DNA of 64,000 bases from Adiantum capillus-veneris (lineage: Eukaryota > Streptophyta > Polypodiopsida > Polypodiales > Pteridaceae): the NCBI GenBank assembly GCA_014529385.2, contig CM043969.1:13165946-13229945 (forward strand), read 5' to 3'. Below are positions 44,340-55,466 of this stretch, one piece after another. Numbering within the stretch: the stretch's first letter is position 1; each line of letters begins with the position of its first letter. Made by a program: the position numbers and the translations under genes. The notes below the pieces were generated by a model that was not told where the DNA came from, did not search any database, and saw only the letters and a list, made by a program, of their open reading frames with translations.

Positions 44340-44696
44340 TTAAATATCCCAAGCCTGTTTTGCAGATTTTGCTGAACGGATGTGAGGAACAATGGTGCGC
44401 TTCACAGACAACGCAATCAATGCATGAGCCTGCGCATCCTTAACATCCCAACGAGCTTGTTCTGCCGTAGGCAAAACAACTCTAACAGCTGCAATCCTTA
44501 CAGCAAGACCTGCAACATCCTCAACATCGCCTACATCCTCAGAACCAGGACGTACATCAATGCCCTGCACAATGTTCCAGACACCCTTTGACACAAGAAC
44601 ATGTTGCATCATATAAGCCCGCATAGGGTAGTTGTCCCCATCCAACCTGTCCTGAGCAGCAAACATCTTGAACACATATGTGTTGTTGTTGTCAGC
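44340..44696 (-). pseudogene. C2 Gag N-terminus
   Basis: Begins MADNNNTYVFKMFAAQDRLD on the minus strand and runs to KSAKQAWDI. It aligns with the C1 gag start at 24275, which supports this ATG although an upstream in-frame ATG exists at 44759. Confidence 0.8.
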
Positions 44697-45042
44697 CATG
44701 GTAAATGCTGCACCTGATGTGAAAACTGCCCGAAAATAGGAGAAATGGAGCGGGAACAACCTGTGCTATATAGCACAAACCGTAGAAGACTATAAGGCAC
44801 CTGTTATGCAAAAAACAGCACTGACAGAAATTCTGCACAAAATGACGAAATAGCCTGTGCAGTACTGCCTATAGTGGAAACGGAGGCCGAAATGAGCCCA
44901 AATCAAAATGCTGAGCAGACCAAGCTCTTGAGCTCTCCCAAAATTTTTGTTGACCTGCGAACGCCTGCCAAAGCTCACTGAAATCGGAGAAAGTGAGCAG
45001 GCATGTGCTGGAGCAGCTGGCGACTAAGCCAGGGAGGACGTG

Positions 45043-45058
45043 ACCTACTCTGATACCA
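45043..45058 (-). promoter_or_regulatory. Primer binding site of C2
   Basis: Minus strand TGGTATCAGAGTAGGT, tRNA-iMet type, two bases inside the 5' LTR. Confidence 0.9.
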
Positions 45059-45060
45059 AT

Positions 45061-45287
45061 TGTTGGAATTAAGGTTGCAGAGAAACACACACAGCTTGGA
45101 GAAGACGAAGGAAGCTCAAGGCACACAATAGAGAGTGTGTTACTTAGTGTGCAATGGAAAGATAGATAGCCCTAGAGTGATGGGCGTATATACAATGCAC
45201 GGGGGGAAAAACCTCGTAAAGAGGGAAAAAATGCCCCGGCGGTCCTAGTGTGTTCACACAGATCACTACCACATGTATATGGTAACA
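45061..45287 (-). repeat. C2 5' LTR
   Basis: 227 bp, 97.4% identical to 40151-40377. Confidence 0.95.
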
Positions 45288-45292
45288 AAATA
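45288..45292. repeat. Target site duplication AAATA, right (C2)
   Basis: Pairs with 40146-40150. Confidence 0.9.
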
Positions 45293-45649
45293 TCAAGAAA
45301 ATGATGAGTAGTTTGCAAAAGTTTCTTCTGCAAAGTTGTAGACGACATGAAAACAAAGGAGGTTAGTGGACAAATTTTTTAGGTCTACAATCTACAAGGA
45401 GAAAAATGAATTTGAAAACAATACTGCTACACACATAATTTTTAGGGAAACACCATCACCTACACACTATCTTCCACATTGTCTCCGAGCTTCCACAAGA
45501 GCATACATCACTATCAGCTAAGCTCAGAAGCTCCCATTGCATTTTCACAAACCTTCCAAGATTTCTTGATCTCTCCACCATGGAGAGCAAGCAAACTATT
45601 GCCTCAAAGCTCTCGACATCGCCATGCTCCCCGCAATCGCCAAATCGTA
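45293..45649 (-). pseudogene. Element E interior, right of C2
   Basis: The 5' interior of E on the minus strand, between its primer site and C2. The only open stretch (DVESFEAIVCLLSMVERSRN, then LADSDVCSCGSSETMWKIVC) has no domain I recognise. Confidence 0.4.
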
Positions 45650-45663
45650 GCTCTGATATACCA
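45650..45663 (-). promoter_or_regulatory. Primer binding site of element E
   Basis: Minus strand TGGTATATCAGAGC, the tRNA-iMet site with a two-base expansion, two bases from the LTR. Confidence 0.6.
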
Positions 45664-45665
45664 CT

Positions 45666-46021
<356 letters not shown>

Positions 46022-46562
46022 AATATGGATGGCAATAACCTAAACAAGTCCGACTAGACATAGGTGCATCCAATTCAAAGTATGAACCGATCATTTTGGA
46101 AAACCTCTAGCCTCCTTATTCTCAGCCCTTTTCACATCAAGTACATCATGCACATTTGCATCAGTAATAGGATGATCTGTAACATTTTTGTTTACACCTT
46201 AAACAAGAAACAACAAAGTGTCATAAATGTCCCATGAGATTACATTACTGTCTCCAGTACATAATAACAAAGGCTGAACCGAATCTTCCACAAACACATC
46301 TCATGAAACCAAGATTCATTTTGCTTGTGGTGGATGGTATAACCTGTAACCTTTGCTTCCAGTACTGTAACAAAAAAAAAACGTATTTAACAGCCTTATC
46401 ATCCAATATTTTGCACTACATTTGTTGCACCAAAGCATATGCTAAACAACCAAAAACGTGCATGTGATCAATATATGACTTTTTATCATGCCATGCTTCA
46501 TAAGGAGTCATAGACTACAAGGCTTTGGTAGAACACCTATTAAGTACATATTTAGCACAAGA
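46022..46562 (-). pseudogene. Copia C3, right piece
   Basis: Aligns with about 42020-42610 of C2 (linker and integrase end) and continues the left piece across element E. Strongly diverged. Similarity ends near 46562 and unrelated DNA follows to 46731. Confidence 0.7.
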
Positions 46563-46731
46563 TGTGAACTCACCACATGCTTAAATCTCATGAACATATG
46601 ATCATCCGGTACATCTTTTGAGTTTCATCTTGAATCTATAACACACAAGATAATCTTTTGCATCATTTCCATAAAAAATACCCTTCCTATCATATACCTG
46701 TGCTAGTGCTACTCCCAAAAATTCATCCAAT

Positions 46732-46995
46732 TGTTACCATATACATATGGTAGTGACGTGTGTGAACACACTTGGGATTGTTGAAGCATTTTTTCCCTCT
46801 CTAGGAGGATTCCCCCCCGTGTGTTGAATATAAGCCCATCACTCTAGGACTATCTATCTTTCCATTGCACACTAAGTAATACTCTCTTTGTTGTGTGCCT
46901 TGATCTTCCTTCGTTTTTTTCAAGTTGTATGTGTTTTCCTGCAACCCTAATTTCAACAATTGATATCAGAGCAAGTTGCATCCTCCCGGGCTTAT
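46732..46995 (+). mobile_element. Copia C4: 5' LTR and primer site, truncated
   Basis: A 227-bp LTR (46732-46958, TGTTACC to TTTCAACA) in plus orientation, followed by TGATATCAGAGCAAG, a variant tRNA-iMet primer site. Similarity to the C1 leader stops near 46995. Because it points the opposite way to C3 it is a separate insertion. Confidence 0.8.
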
Positions 46996-48059
46996 TCTGT
47001 GAGGGCAATGCTAGGGACCGCCGGTTGCACCATCTCCAAATGGATACACCCCAATTCCTGACATCCCTCCCTCTTGAGACTCGCACCAAGACAAGACTCC
47101 TCCTGCTCTTCGATGCCAACTCAAGGGGGTGATAAAATTCACTTTTCTCATACGGAACCCTTAACTCGAAAACACCTTTCCTTATTGGTTCAACTTTCCA
47201 ATCAAAGTCATCAGACTAAATTTGAGCTTAACTTTCCAAGGTCAATTGGTGGGAGTTCTCTAATTCACCCTTGCTTCAAAGTCACTGACACTTTTTTCTC
47301 GATTATGACCGAGCACAGTGGTCAATGCGTTCCCCTAAGATGAGTGTATTCACTAACTACAAAAATCCCTTGTTCCCAAGTTTGATGCTTGCTCCGTAGG
47401 TCAAAATCCTTTTCCCCGTTCTTCACTTAACTTAATGGGCAACATAAAATTGGGTTCAACTTTCTGGCCAACGATTAACCCTCCGGAATCCACCCTCCCA
47501 CCGAGCCGTTTGGTAAATGCACATTTCCAAGGTAGTACTATGATACTAGAAAACAATAGCCCAAACATGTTGAACCAATAATACATTTCAAGCATTTGAA
47601 AGTACCATGCAAATTGTTGCATACCCCTGCAAGTGTGCAGTCGTTCCCACTCTTTTATTTTATAGAATATTTTACTTCCTTTTTTCTTTAGTATTATTAA
47701 AGTTGTCTAGTTATCTTTCAATAAATCACATATACTTCTCTACACATATCCTATCCTCACACCGTATCTTTTCTCCTCTGCCATTTGTGCAGGTGGCACC
47801 TTACACAATTTCCAATTTCTTATTTGTTTAATATTGTCTTTCAATTTTAATCTACCTTAAGTTTCTTTAATATAAATACTCTAAGAAGTAGAGCAAAGGT
47901 CCGACTCATGAGGAAAATTACATGGTAGCCCATTTAGGTTGCTAGCGTTTCCAAGGTTCCTTTTTACCAAACAATTAAAAGAGTTCTTTAATTAAATCAC
48001 ATCTTTTGTCCTTATTTGATCCCACTTTGGATCCATTTCCCTTCCTCCATTCCTGTTGT
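46996..48059. other. Region without a recognised gene
   Basis: About 1.1 kb with no domain, repeat family or RNA gene that I recognise. Confidence 0.5.
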
Positions 48060-48980
48060 CATGAAACTCCGCTTCCATCGAGAGAAAGTGAGTAGAGGGA
48101 TGCAAATTAAGCTTCTTTGAAGGCTATGTATTTAGTGATCAGTGGTCAGGGCTTGATAACAAGCCAATTTTAAGCTAAAAGTATGCCAGATGCGGCTTTA
48201 AAGGGCCAAAAGATGTCTTGTTAATGCTAAAAGAGAGTATGATTTAAGTGATCACAGATGAGAGTTTATAAACTAGAATTGTAGTACTCAAGGTGCTCTA
48301 AAGGCCTGTCTTTACGGCTTGTCTATTGGAGCTACGATTAAGAAGTTATGGTAGTTTGAAGCTGGATTGTAGATTTGTACCGCAGATTAGGAAATGGGAA
48401 ATTGCAGATGAAGGTCTAGGGCTTAAGCGAATACATGGACTTAAAGTGCTCATCTTGTGAATCACGTTTGTTAACTGAGCCAACCTCAGTTAACATGAGC
48501 TACTAAAGATCGAAGCCTTATGAATGTACATCAAAGATGAATATGAAGAAGCAGTGAAGATTGGAGTTACACACTTTTCACATTTTTCCAAAATGGCCAT
48601 GTATATAATTTCCCAATTTATTTAGCCATTGTGATAATTGTAACGTGTTACAGGCTTGATAGGAGTTCCAAGATGTAAAGAATAGGCCAGCTAGTGTATC
48701 TAGGTTGCAGATTTAGTAAGTTGTGGATTTTCAAAGGTCTTGGATGTCGGGACATTACACATTTTAAACCTTGGCTAAGGTATAAAAGCCAACTTTGTAA
48801 AGATTTTATTAAGTTTTTGGATAAGAAATACACAACGTGAGCTAACGGTCCTCACTTCTCTCCTTCTCATGCTTCCTTCTCCCTTGTCGATTGTCACATT
48901 GCAGTGCCGTCTGTTGTGTTGCAACCCCAGGTAAGAGCTCTACGCCATTGACGTAAACATATCATGGTAAATCGTAGCTT

Positions 48981-49483
48981 TTGGCATCACCAACCCGCGG
49001 CCTAATTTCATCATAAGTAGAAATTTAGGCTATAAAATCACAAAGTAAGCATAGGCAGGGTATCATGGGGCATCATTGCTAAGCATTTAGATGCATTCGG
49101 GGTCAGAAACGACTAGGTCAAAATCTCACTGCTGATGATAATCACATTTTTTTCACTTCATCAAAAGTGAGATATGAGACCATAAGCATGTGTGCTTAGG
49201 TCTTATATACTCGTCCTAGAAGTTCCATAACATTTGGATGTCATTTGATGTTGTAACGATCATGTTTTGTTTGCCGATTAGTGACTAGCTTTTGATGACT
49301 CAGTTCATTTGAGTGTAGCTTGTGTTAAATGCGAGTTGTCAGTTGTTTTCCAAGAGATTGACACCCTCTTATAGCCTCAATGCACTAGTCAAGCCAGCTT
49401 CATCCCATGGATTGACAATTATGTTCGTGGTTCTCGCTATGTCTGCAAATAAGATAAGAGTGAGGTTAGGAAACCCATCCACA
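48981..49483 (+). repeat. LTR-like repeat of unit A
   Basis: Matches 52986-53489 at roughly three of four positions and ends CCATCCACA three bases before the primer site. Similarity begins abruptly at TTGGCATCACC, so this may be only the downstream part of a longer LTR. Confidence 0.65.
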
Positions 49484-49485
49484 TT

Positions 49486-49503
49486 TGGCGCCGTTGCCGG
49501 GGA
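49486..49503 (+). promoter_or_regulatory. Primer binding site of unit A
   Basis: TGGCGCCGTTGCCGGGGA, identical to that of element N. Confidence 0.9.
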
Positions 49504-50046
49504 CGAGTAGACCTAAACTAGGGAAAACAAGAGCGTCTTGTGTTTTGTTCTTTAACTTCCTCTAGGATCACCTAGAGTTAAACTTTCTCTTTAAAACCGC
49601 ATAGCTTAAGAGTGTCGTCTTTTGCTGTATAGAGGTAGTTTGGGAGTAGATTATACTTGCTAAGTACCTTGTAGGATTGTAGGATTAGGTTAGGATTTTG
49701 AGAATGATTGATGGACAAGACAAGTCTTAAGATCAAGGCTCAAGAAACCATAAAAGCCAAGAAAACAAGTGTTCATGGACACCTTCCACAACCCAATTGT
49801 AGTAGAACCTAGGAGTAGGGTAAGTAGAATCCCAGGTGGGATCTCATATCATTGCTCACTCTAAAAGAATCATCTGTGAGTTGTTTATGTGAAGTTACAG
49901 AATTTCAGGTCTATGGCTTGAAACATCATCAAAAGACTGTCAACCACTAAAACCGGCTGGAGATTATGCTCATAAAAGTTGTATGAACCGGTGGGTAAGC
50001 ATAAGGATGCATTCGAGGTAAATTTTCAAGAGTTTGCAAAAACTTA

Positions 50047-50740
50047 GATTATTTACATTTTCTTGATAATTTAGGCCAAATTAAGTTTTGAGAGGCTTAA
50101 AACATCTCATAAAAAGATTGGCCATTGAATAAATTACAAAAAGTGTTCATTTTAGGCCAAAAGTAAATAATCACGATTATTTACTTTTAGCTCAAAATTG
50201 ATCAAGGTTGATACCAAAGACTCTATGCATGATTACAAAACATCTTTTGTGAAGTCTCATAGAATTTGGATCACAAAACAAACCAAAAACTTGATAAAAA
50301 TTGAAATCTGTACTGATTGTCAAGAAATTGAGTTTGACTTGATATGTTGTTCAAATTAAGTGAAACTTGTCCAGAGACTTCAACAAGGTGTCTATATGGC
50401 AAAACAATAATACAAAGTGAGAAAAACTGAGAAAAGTAAATAATGAAATTATTTACATTTGCTCCAGAATTGAATTTTTTTGTAGAACCGAGTATGCCAC
50501 AAGGTCAAGCATATCAAATAGACTCCACATATCAAGTTTGATGAAATTTGGATCACAAAAGTGAGACTTAAGCCAGATTCTCGAAAACTGAGTCTGCGGA
50601 CACTAAACAAATGACTTGGACAAATCTTGTTCAAACTCAGTGAAACTTGTCCGGAGACTACAACAAGATGTCTATATGGAAAAACAATTTTAAAAAGTGA
50701 GAAAAAATGAGAAAAGTAAATAATAAGATTATTTTGAGTC
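50047..50740 (+). repeat. Leader repeats of unit A with palindromes
   Basis: Units of about 275-280 bp, each starting with an AT-rich dyad of the form GTAAATAATC + N + GATTATTTAC: 50163-50184, 50436-50456 and a decayed one near 50716-50735. The same repeat family fills the leader of unit B. Confidence 0.7.
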
Positions 50741-51422
50741 CCATAGACAAGATTTTGGACTTTTGAGCTTGTACAATGTTAGAGCAACATAATACAAGGT
50801 CAGTCGTCAAGTTTGGGTTCATCATATCAAAATTAATACATGATAACTCAATTTTTAGGTTGCAGATTAGTCCTTTGGCTCTTTGCAAGGATAGAATTTG
50901 GAAATCTCATTTTTTGACTCACTTAGCTCAAATTGAAATGATATACACATACCAATCACAGTGGTTAGCAGAAAATTGAGCAATTTGAGCGAATGATAAA
51001 AAAACCTATCAAAATGGGATTGAGCATATAAAAGTGTAGTTCGAAACGGATTTTTAGTAAAATCAAGCCATTAGAGCAGTTTCACGCATAGAACTTGCGA
51101 ATCGGGACACAAATCACATTGGACGGCAAGTTAGGTTATTCAAGGCCTAGATTTCTATAATTTCAAAGGTTGCAATCAATTTTGACACTTTCGAGCTAGA
51201 ATTAATGAACTCTTGTGAGTCTAAGAGCAATCAACTGCCAAAAGTACTTTGACAAAAGCAGTCTTATCAATCTCGAGTAGGAGTAATTTTACTAATCAAC
51301 ACCAGGATATGCTAAGAGATAGTTCTTAGAGACCAAGAAAACATGGAGCCAAGTCGAGCCAAGAGTTCAAATGCACAAGAACCAAAGCTAACCAGTAGCA
51401 TAGCAACACATGCACCAATGTA

Positions 51423-52160
51423 ATGGATAAGATTTTACAGCTCTATGGCTACATTGGAGATAAAGTTTTATATACAGATTCAAAAGGCCATAGGTATCTT
51501 ATGAGTGGCAAAAGCAACACAAAATACACGATTCTATTGATCAAAGTAAAGCCAGATTTAGAGAACTCCCAGATGTTCACAAACTTCAGTGGAGCTAAGT
51601 ATTGCAAGCTCAAAGATGAGGTGCAGATAAAAGTGCAAAAAATGGATCCAAGTGGTTATCCAAAAACTTGCACAAGCCCGCAAAGCATCCATTTAGTGCA
51701 TACACAATCAAGATCGTTGTACATGGATTACATTGGTCAAATCTACAGTTGAGAGCTAGTAATGGAAGATCCAATAGATTAGCCAATACAAGCAAGTCTA
51801 ATTGGAGGACCAAGTCAAAGGCAGTATAAAGGTCAGGATGAAGCAGTCTATCGCCTGATGCTCAGTGTTTTAAAAGAAGATGCCGACAACTTGGCGAGTA
51901 CAGAAGCTGAAACTTCTCAGCTAGAGCTTGACATGACAGAACCAAATGAAATACCATCAATCATGGCGTATTGCTCAGATTGTGGAATAAAAAGTGGACA
52001 CTTTCATGAAGATTGTCCAAGAAATCCAGACAACAGGCACACATAAATTGCCAAGCAAGCATGGAGCAAATTGGAAACATGAATCCTGATTTATCACCAA
52101 AGGTCAAAAAGAGTGTAAGGTTTGCAAATGATTTTGCATCCACTACCACAAGTGTGTAAT
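51423..52160 (+). pseudogene. gag-like fragments of unit A
   Basis: A first segment (MDKILQLYGYIGDKVLYTDS, GHRYLMSGKSNTKYTILL) has no clear Gag match. The second (from 51858) carries a zinc-knuckle-like YCSDCGIKSGHFHEDCP, spaced CX2CX5HX4C, near 51970-52015. A similarly unusual knuckle exists in unit B. Fossil. Confidence 0.5.
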
Positions 52161-52802
52161 CATTCATAAGTCTAAGGGACCATCAAAACAAATGATGTTA
52201 GCTTTGTATGGCACACATAGTTCATATGCACACTATGTGGACCAAAAAGGACAACTATACAAAAAGGATCAACCAGTGTTTGAACGGCCCACATCCCAGC
52301 TCATAGAAGTGCATCCAGTGTGATAGATTAGAAAGGACGGTTCATTTTAGAGAATAGAATCTATTATAGTCCATCCTCTCTAAAGCTGAATGACATTACC
52401 CGAGTGAGCCTAGAAATCTGTTCAGAGCCAAACTCTCCTCCATTAAAAACCAAGCTTTGACGTTGTGACCAAACGAGCATATACTTTGACCAAAATAGAC
52501 AAAGATATAGACGAGAATGTAAAATCTATGATGCCTTGGCTTTTGAAACCACAGCAGCTCATATCATAGGAGACCCATGGGATAGACAATATCATGGCAA
52601 AGATAATGTTATCTACAGTTTGACTTGGGGAATAATTTGTCACGTTTCACTGAAATACATAGGAAACTATGCATAAGGTTTACAGATACCAGACATCAAC
52701 AATGCTACCCAAAGTGTGCCTTCACAATCCCAAAAGGTGAGACTAAACCAGAGCCAAATAGTTTTGAACTCTCATAATGGAGTAAGCTATAGTAATCACC
52801 CT

Positions 52803-52816
52803 AGGAAGGGGGGAGT
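52803..52816 (+). promoter_or_regulatory. Polypurine tract of unit A
   Basis: AGGAAGGGGGGAGT, followed by a TGTAAATTC start at about 52817 that could be the beginning of a 3' LTR. Confidence 0.65.
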
Positions 52817-52985
52817 TGTAAATTCATCAAAATCAACTCAGGAACCGTAATGTCAGTTAGAAGCCCTAGAACTTCTAGCCAACAACCCTCTTCAAAGCAA
52901 AAATCATTGAAAGATCATATGGTTGTTGGAAGTTCCCAATTGACACAGATTCCATCAAAATCTCTAGACAAAATCTTCTATGAAG

Positions 52986-53489
52986 ATTGGCGTCGTCGAC
53001 TTGCGGCCTAATTTCATCATAACTAGGAATTTATAGTTTCAAAAAAAAAAAACTAAGCATAGGCGGGGTATTGGGGCATCATTGCTAAGCATTTAGATGC
53101 ATTCTAGGTCGAAAACGACTAGGTCAAAATTCCACTGCTGTTAATAATCACGATTTTGGAACTTGACCTAAAGTGGGGTTTGAGACCATAAGCATGTGTA
53201 CTTAGGTCTTATAAACATGTCCCAGAAGTTTCATTACCTTTGGATGTCATTTGATGCTGTAACGGATGTGATATGTTTGCCGATGATCGATTGGATTTTC
53301 GTGATTTTAGTCACTTGAGTGTAGCTTGAGTTAGATGCGAGTTGTTAGTTGTTTTCCGAGAGATTGACAACCTCTTGTAACCTCTATGCACTAGTCAAGT
53401 TAGCTTTGTCCCATGGATTGACAATTTAATCGTGGTTCTCGCTAATACTGCAATAAGATAAGATGGTGAGGTTAGACATGCATTCCACA
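52986..53489 (+). repeat. LTR-like repeat between units A and B
   Basis: Partner of 48981-49483. It lies downstream of A's polypurine tract and upstream of B's primer site, so it can serve both units, as the middle LTR of G1/G2 does. Confidence 0.65.
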
Positions 53490-53491
53490 TT

Positions 53492-53509
53492 TGGCACCGT
53501 TTTCAGGGA
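53492..53509 (+). promoter_or_regulatory. Primer binding site of unit B, altered
   Basis: TGGCACCGTTTTCAGGGA, recognisable against the TGGCGCC site of unit A and at the same distance from the LTR-like repeat. Confidence 0.75.
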
Positions 53510-54059
53510 TCGAAGAGACCTAAACTAGGAAAAAACACGAGCGTCTTATGAAGTTATTCTTTAACTTCCTCTAGGATCACCTAGAGTTCAAAACTTTCTT
53601 TTAGAAACTGCATAGCCTAAGATTGTCGTCTTTTGCTGTGTAGAGGTAGCTTAGAAGTAATCGTACTTGTTGAGTGCCTTTAGGATTGTAGGATTGTAGG
53701 ATTGTAGAATTAGATTAGGATTTTGATGATGGTTGATAGACGAGACAAGTCTTAAGATCAATGCTCAAAAAACCATAAAAGACAAGAAAACGAGTGCTTG
53801 TGGACACTTTCCACAACCCCATTGCATGAGAATTTAAGAGGCGGGTAAGTAGGATCCGAGGTGGATTTCAGAACATTGCTCTCTCTGAAATAATCAAGTG
53901 TGATTTGTTATTGGAAGTTGCACAATTTTAGGTCTACGGCTAGAAATAGCACGAAAAGACTCGAAACCACTCAATCCGACTGGAGAGTGAGCATAGAAGT
54001 TGTCTGAACCAGTGGGTAAGCTCAAGCCACACTTCGAGGTAAAACTTTCAAGAGTTGGC

Positions 54060-55065
54060 CAAAACTTAAATTATTTACTTTTTCTTGACATTTCAAGCCA
54101 AAGTAAGTTTTGACTTGATTCATAGGCTTAAACTAGCTCATGAAAAGACTGTCCATTGAGAAATTGCAAAAAAGTGTTCATTTCAAGCATGAAGTTAATA
54201 ATCACGATTATTAACTTTCAGCTCAAATTTGACCAAGATTCATACCATTGACTCATTGCATGTGTACAAACAACTTTTGTGAAGGAACAAGAGATTTGGA
54301 TCACCAAACTAGCAAAAAACTAAAGTTTGTACTGACTTTCTGAATCTTGATTGTAAATTGGAGAAAAATTTGTCCAAACTTGTTGAAATTTAATTCATAG
54401 GCTTATATTGACGTGATAAACATGTATACATGCTCAGTTGACCAAAAAGATGCAAAAAGTTGCCACTTGTAAATAATCGCGATTATTTACATCTGTCTCA
54501 TTTTTTCAACTTTTTTGACCAAGTCAGCATACCACTAGTTTTACCATGTTGTAATAAGCCCACAAACAAAATTTGGTAAGATTTGGATCATTGGATTGAA
54601 AATTGTGACCAAATTTGCAAAGTTAGTCTGCGGACAACAAATTGATAACCATTTGACCAAAAATTGTCCAAACTTGATGAAACTTCGCTAGGGACCTTAA
54701 CCTGAGACGCTTAACAAATTTGTGTCAAAGTTGGGACAAAAATTTAGCTGGAGTAAATAATCGCGATGATTTACATCTGCTTCAAAACTTGAAAATTTTA
54801 CAAATTTGAGTATACCACAAGGTCAAGCATATCAAGTAAACCCCACAAATCAATTTTGGTGAAATTTGGATCAAAAAAGTGAGACCTAAGCCAGATTCTT
54901 GAAATCAGAGTCTACGGACACAAAACAATTGATAAACTTGATCAAATTTTGTCCAAACTTGTTGAAACTTGTCCAGGGACTTTAACAGGTTGTATACTTG
55001 CCAAACCAAGCCAAAAAGTGTAAAAAACTAGCAAAAGTAAATAATCATGATTATTTACTACTGCT
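54060..55065 (+). repeat. Leader repeats of unit B with 22-bp palindromes
   Basis: About four units (the last two spacings are exactly 284 bp), each with a dyad GTAAATAATC-NN-GATTATTTAC or close variant: 54194-54215, 54469-54490 (perfect), 54753-54774 and 55037-55058 (perfect). Shared text between dyads includes GGTCAAGCATATCAA, AAATTTGGATCA and TTGTCCAAACTTG. Confidence 0.8.
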
Positions 55066-55466
55066 ACCCAGGGATATCAATTTTGACTTTTGAACTTGTA
55101 AATTGTTAGACCAGCATAATACAAAGCCATCGGGCAATTTTGGGTTCAATCGGATCCGAATTGGTGCATGTTCACTCAGTTTCCAGGTTGTAGATTAAAA
55201 TCCTTTGATTTTTTGCCAAAGTCGAATCTGAAAGTCAATTGCTGACTCCCATAGCTCGAGTTGAAGTGATACACATAGACCAATCATGACAGTTACCAAA
55301 AATCTACTGTCTTTATAGAAGAATAGCTAACTTGATGAAATTTGTATAGGAATCAGGTCGCAGACGAGGAATCGGCAATTCAACAGAGGTTGCAATCGAA
55401 TCAACTAGAAATTGACAACAAGTCAATCCAAAGGTAAGTACTCTATCTAGGGCTTCACCAGTCTTT

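Larger units (their letters stand above)
40151..45287 (-). mobile_element. Ty1/copia element C2, near-complete, minus strand
   Basis: 5137 bp with both 227-bp LTRs, a perfect 5-bp duplication AAATA, primer site, polypurine tract, and gag, protease, integrase, RT and RNase H in Ty1/copia order on the minus strand. It is the best-preserved coding element of the window, with a handful of breaks (about five). The LTRs differ at 6 of 227 positions (2.6%), so it is clearly older than element N and similar to D by this measure. Confidence 0.9.
48060..52985 (+). mobile_element. Ty3/gypsy unit A (non-autonomous relative of B)
   Basis: A possible upstream LTR part with TATA at about 48780-48786 (GGTATAAAAGCC), a 503-bp LTR-like repeat 48981-49483, primer site 49486-49503, a repeat-bearing leader to about 51400, gag-like fragments to about 52160, and a polypurine tract at 52803-52816. 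No RT or integrase is seen. The left limit is uncertain. Degraded, with about ten or more breaks. Confidence 0.6.

Noticed and set aside
47074-47831. Short ORFs on both strands around 47-48 kb
   Set aside because: No recognisable domain, no conserved copy, and length expected by chance.
52850-52987. Short open stretch MSVRSPRTSSQQPSSKQKSL between the A polypurine tract and the B LTR-like repeat
   Set aside because: Reads well but is short, has no homologue in the window, and lies where a 3' LTR start is expected.
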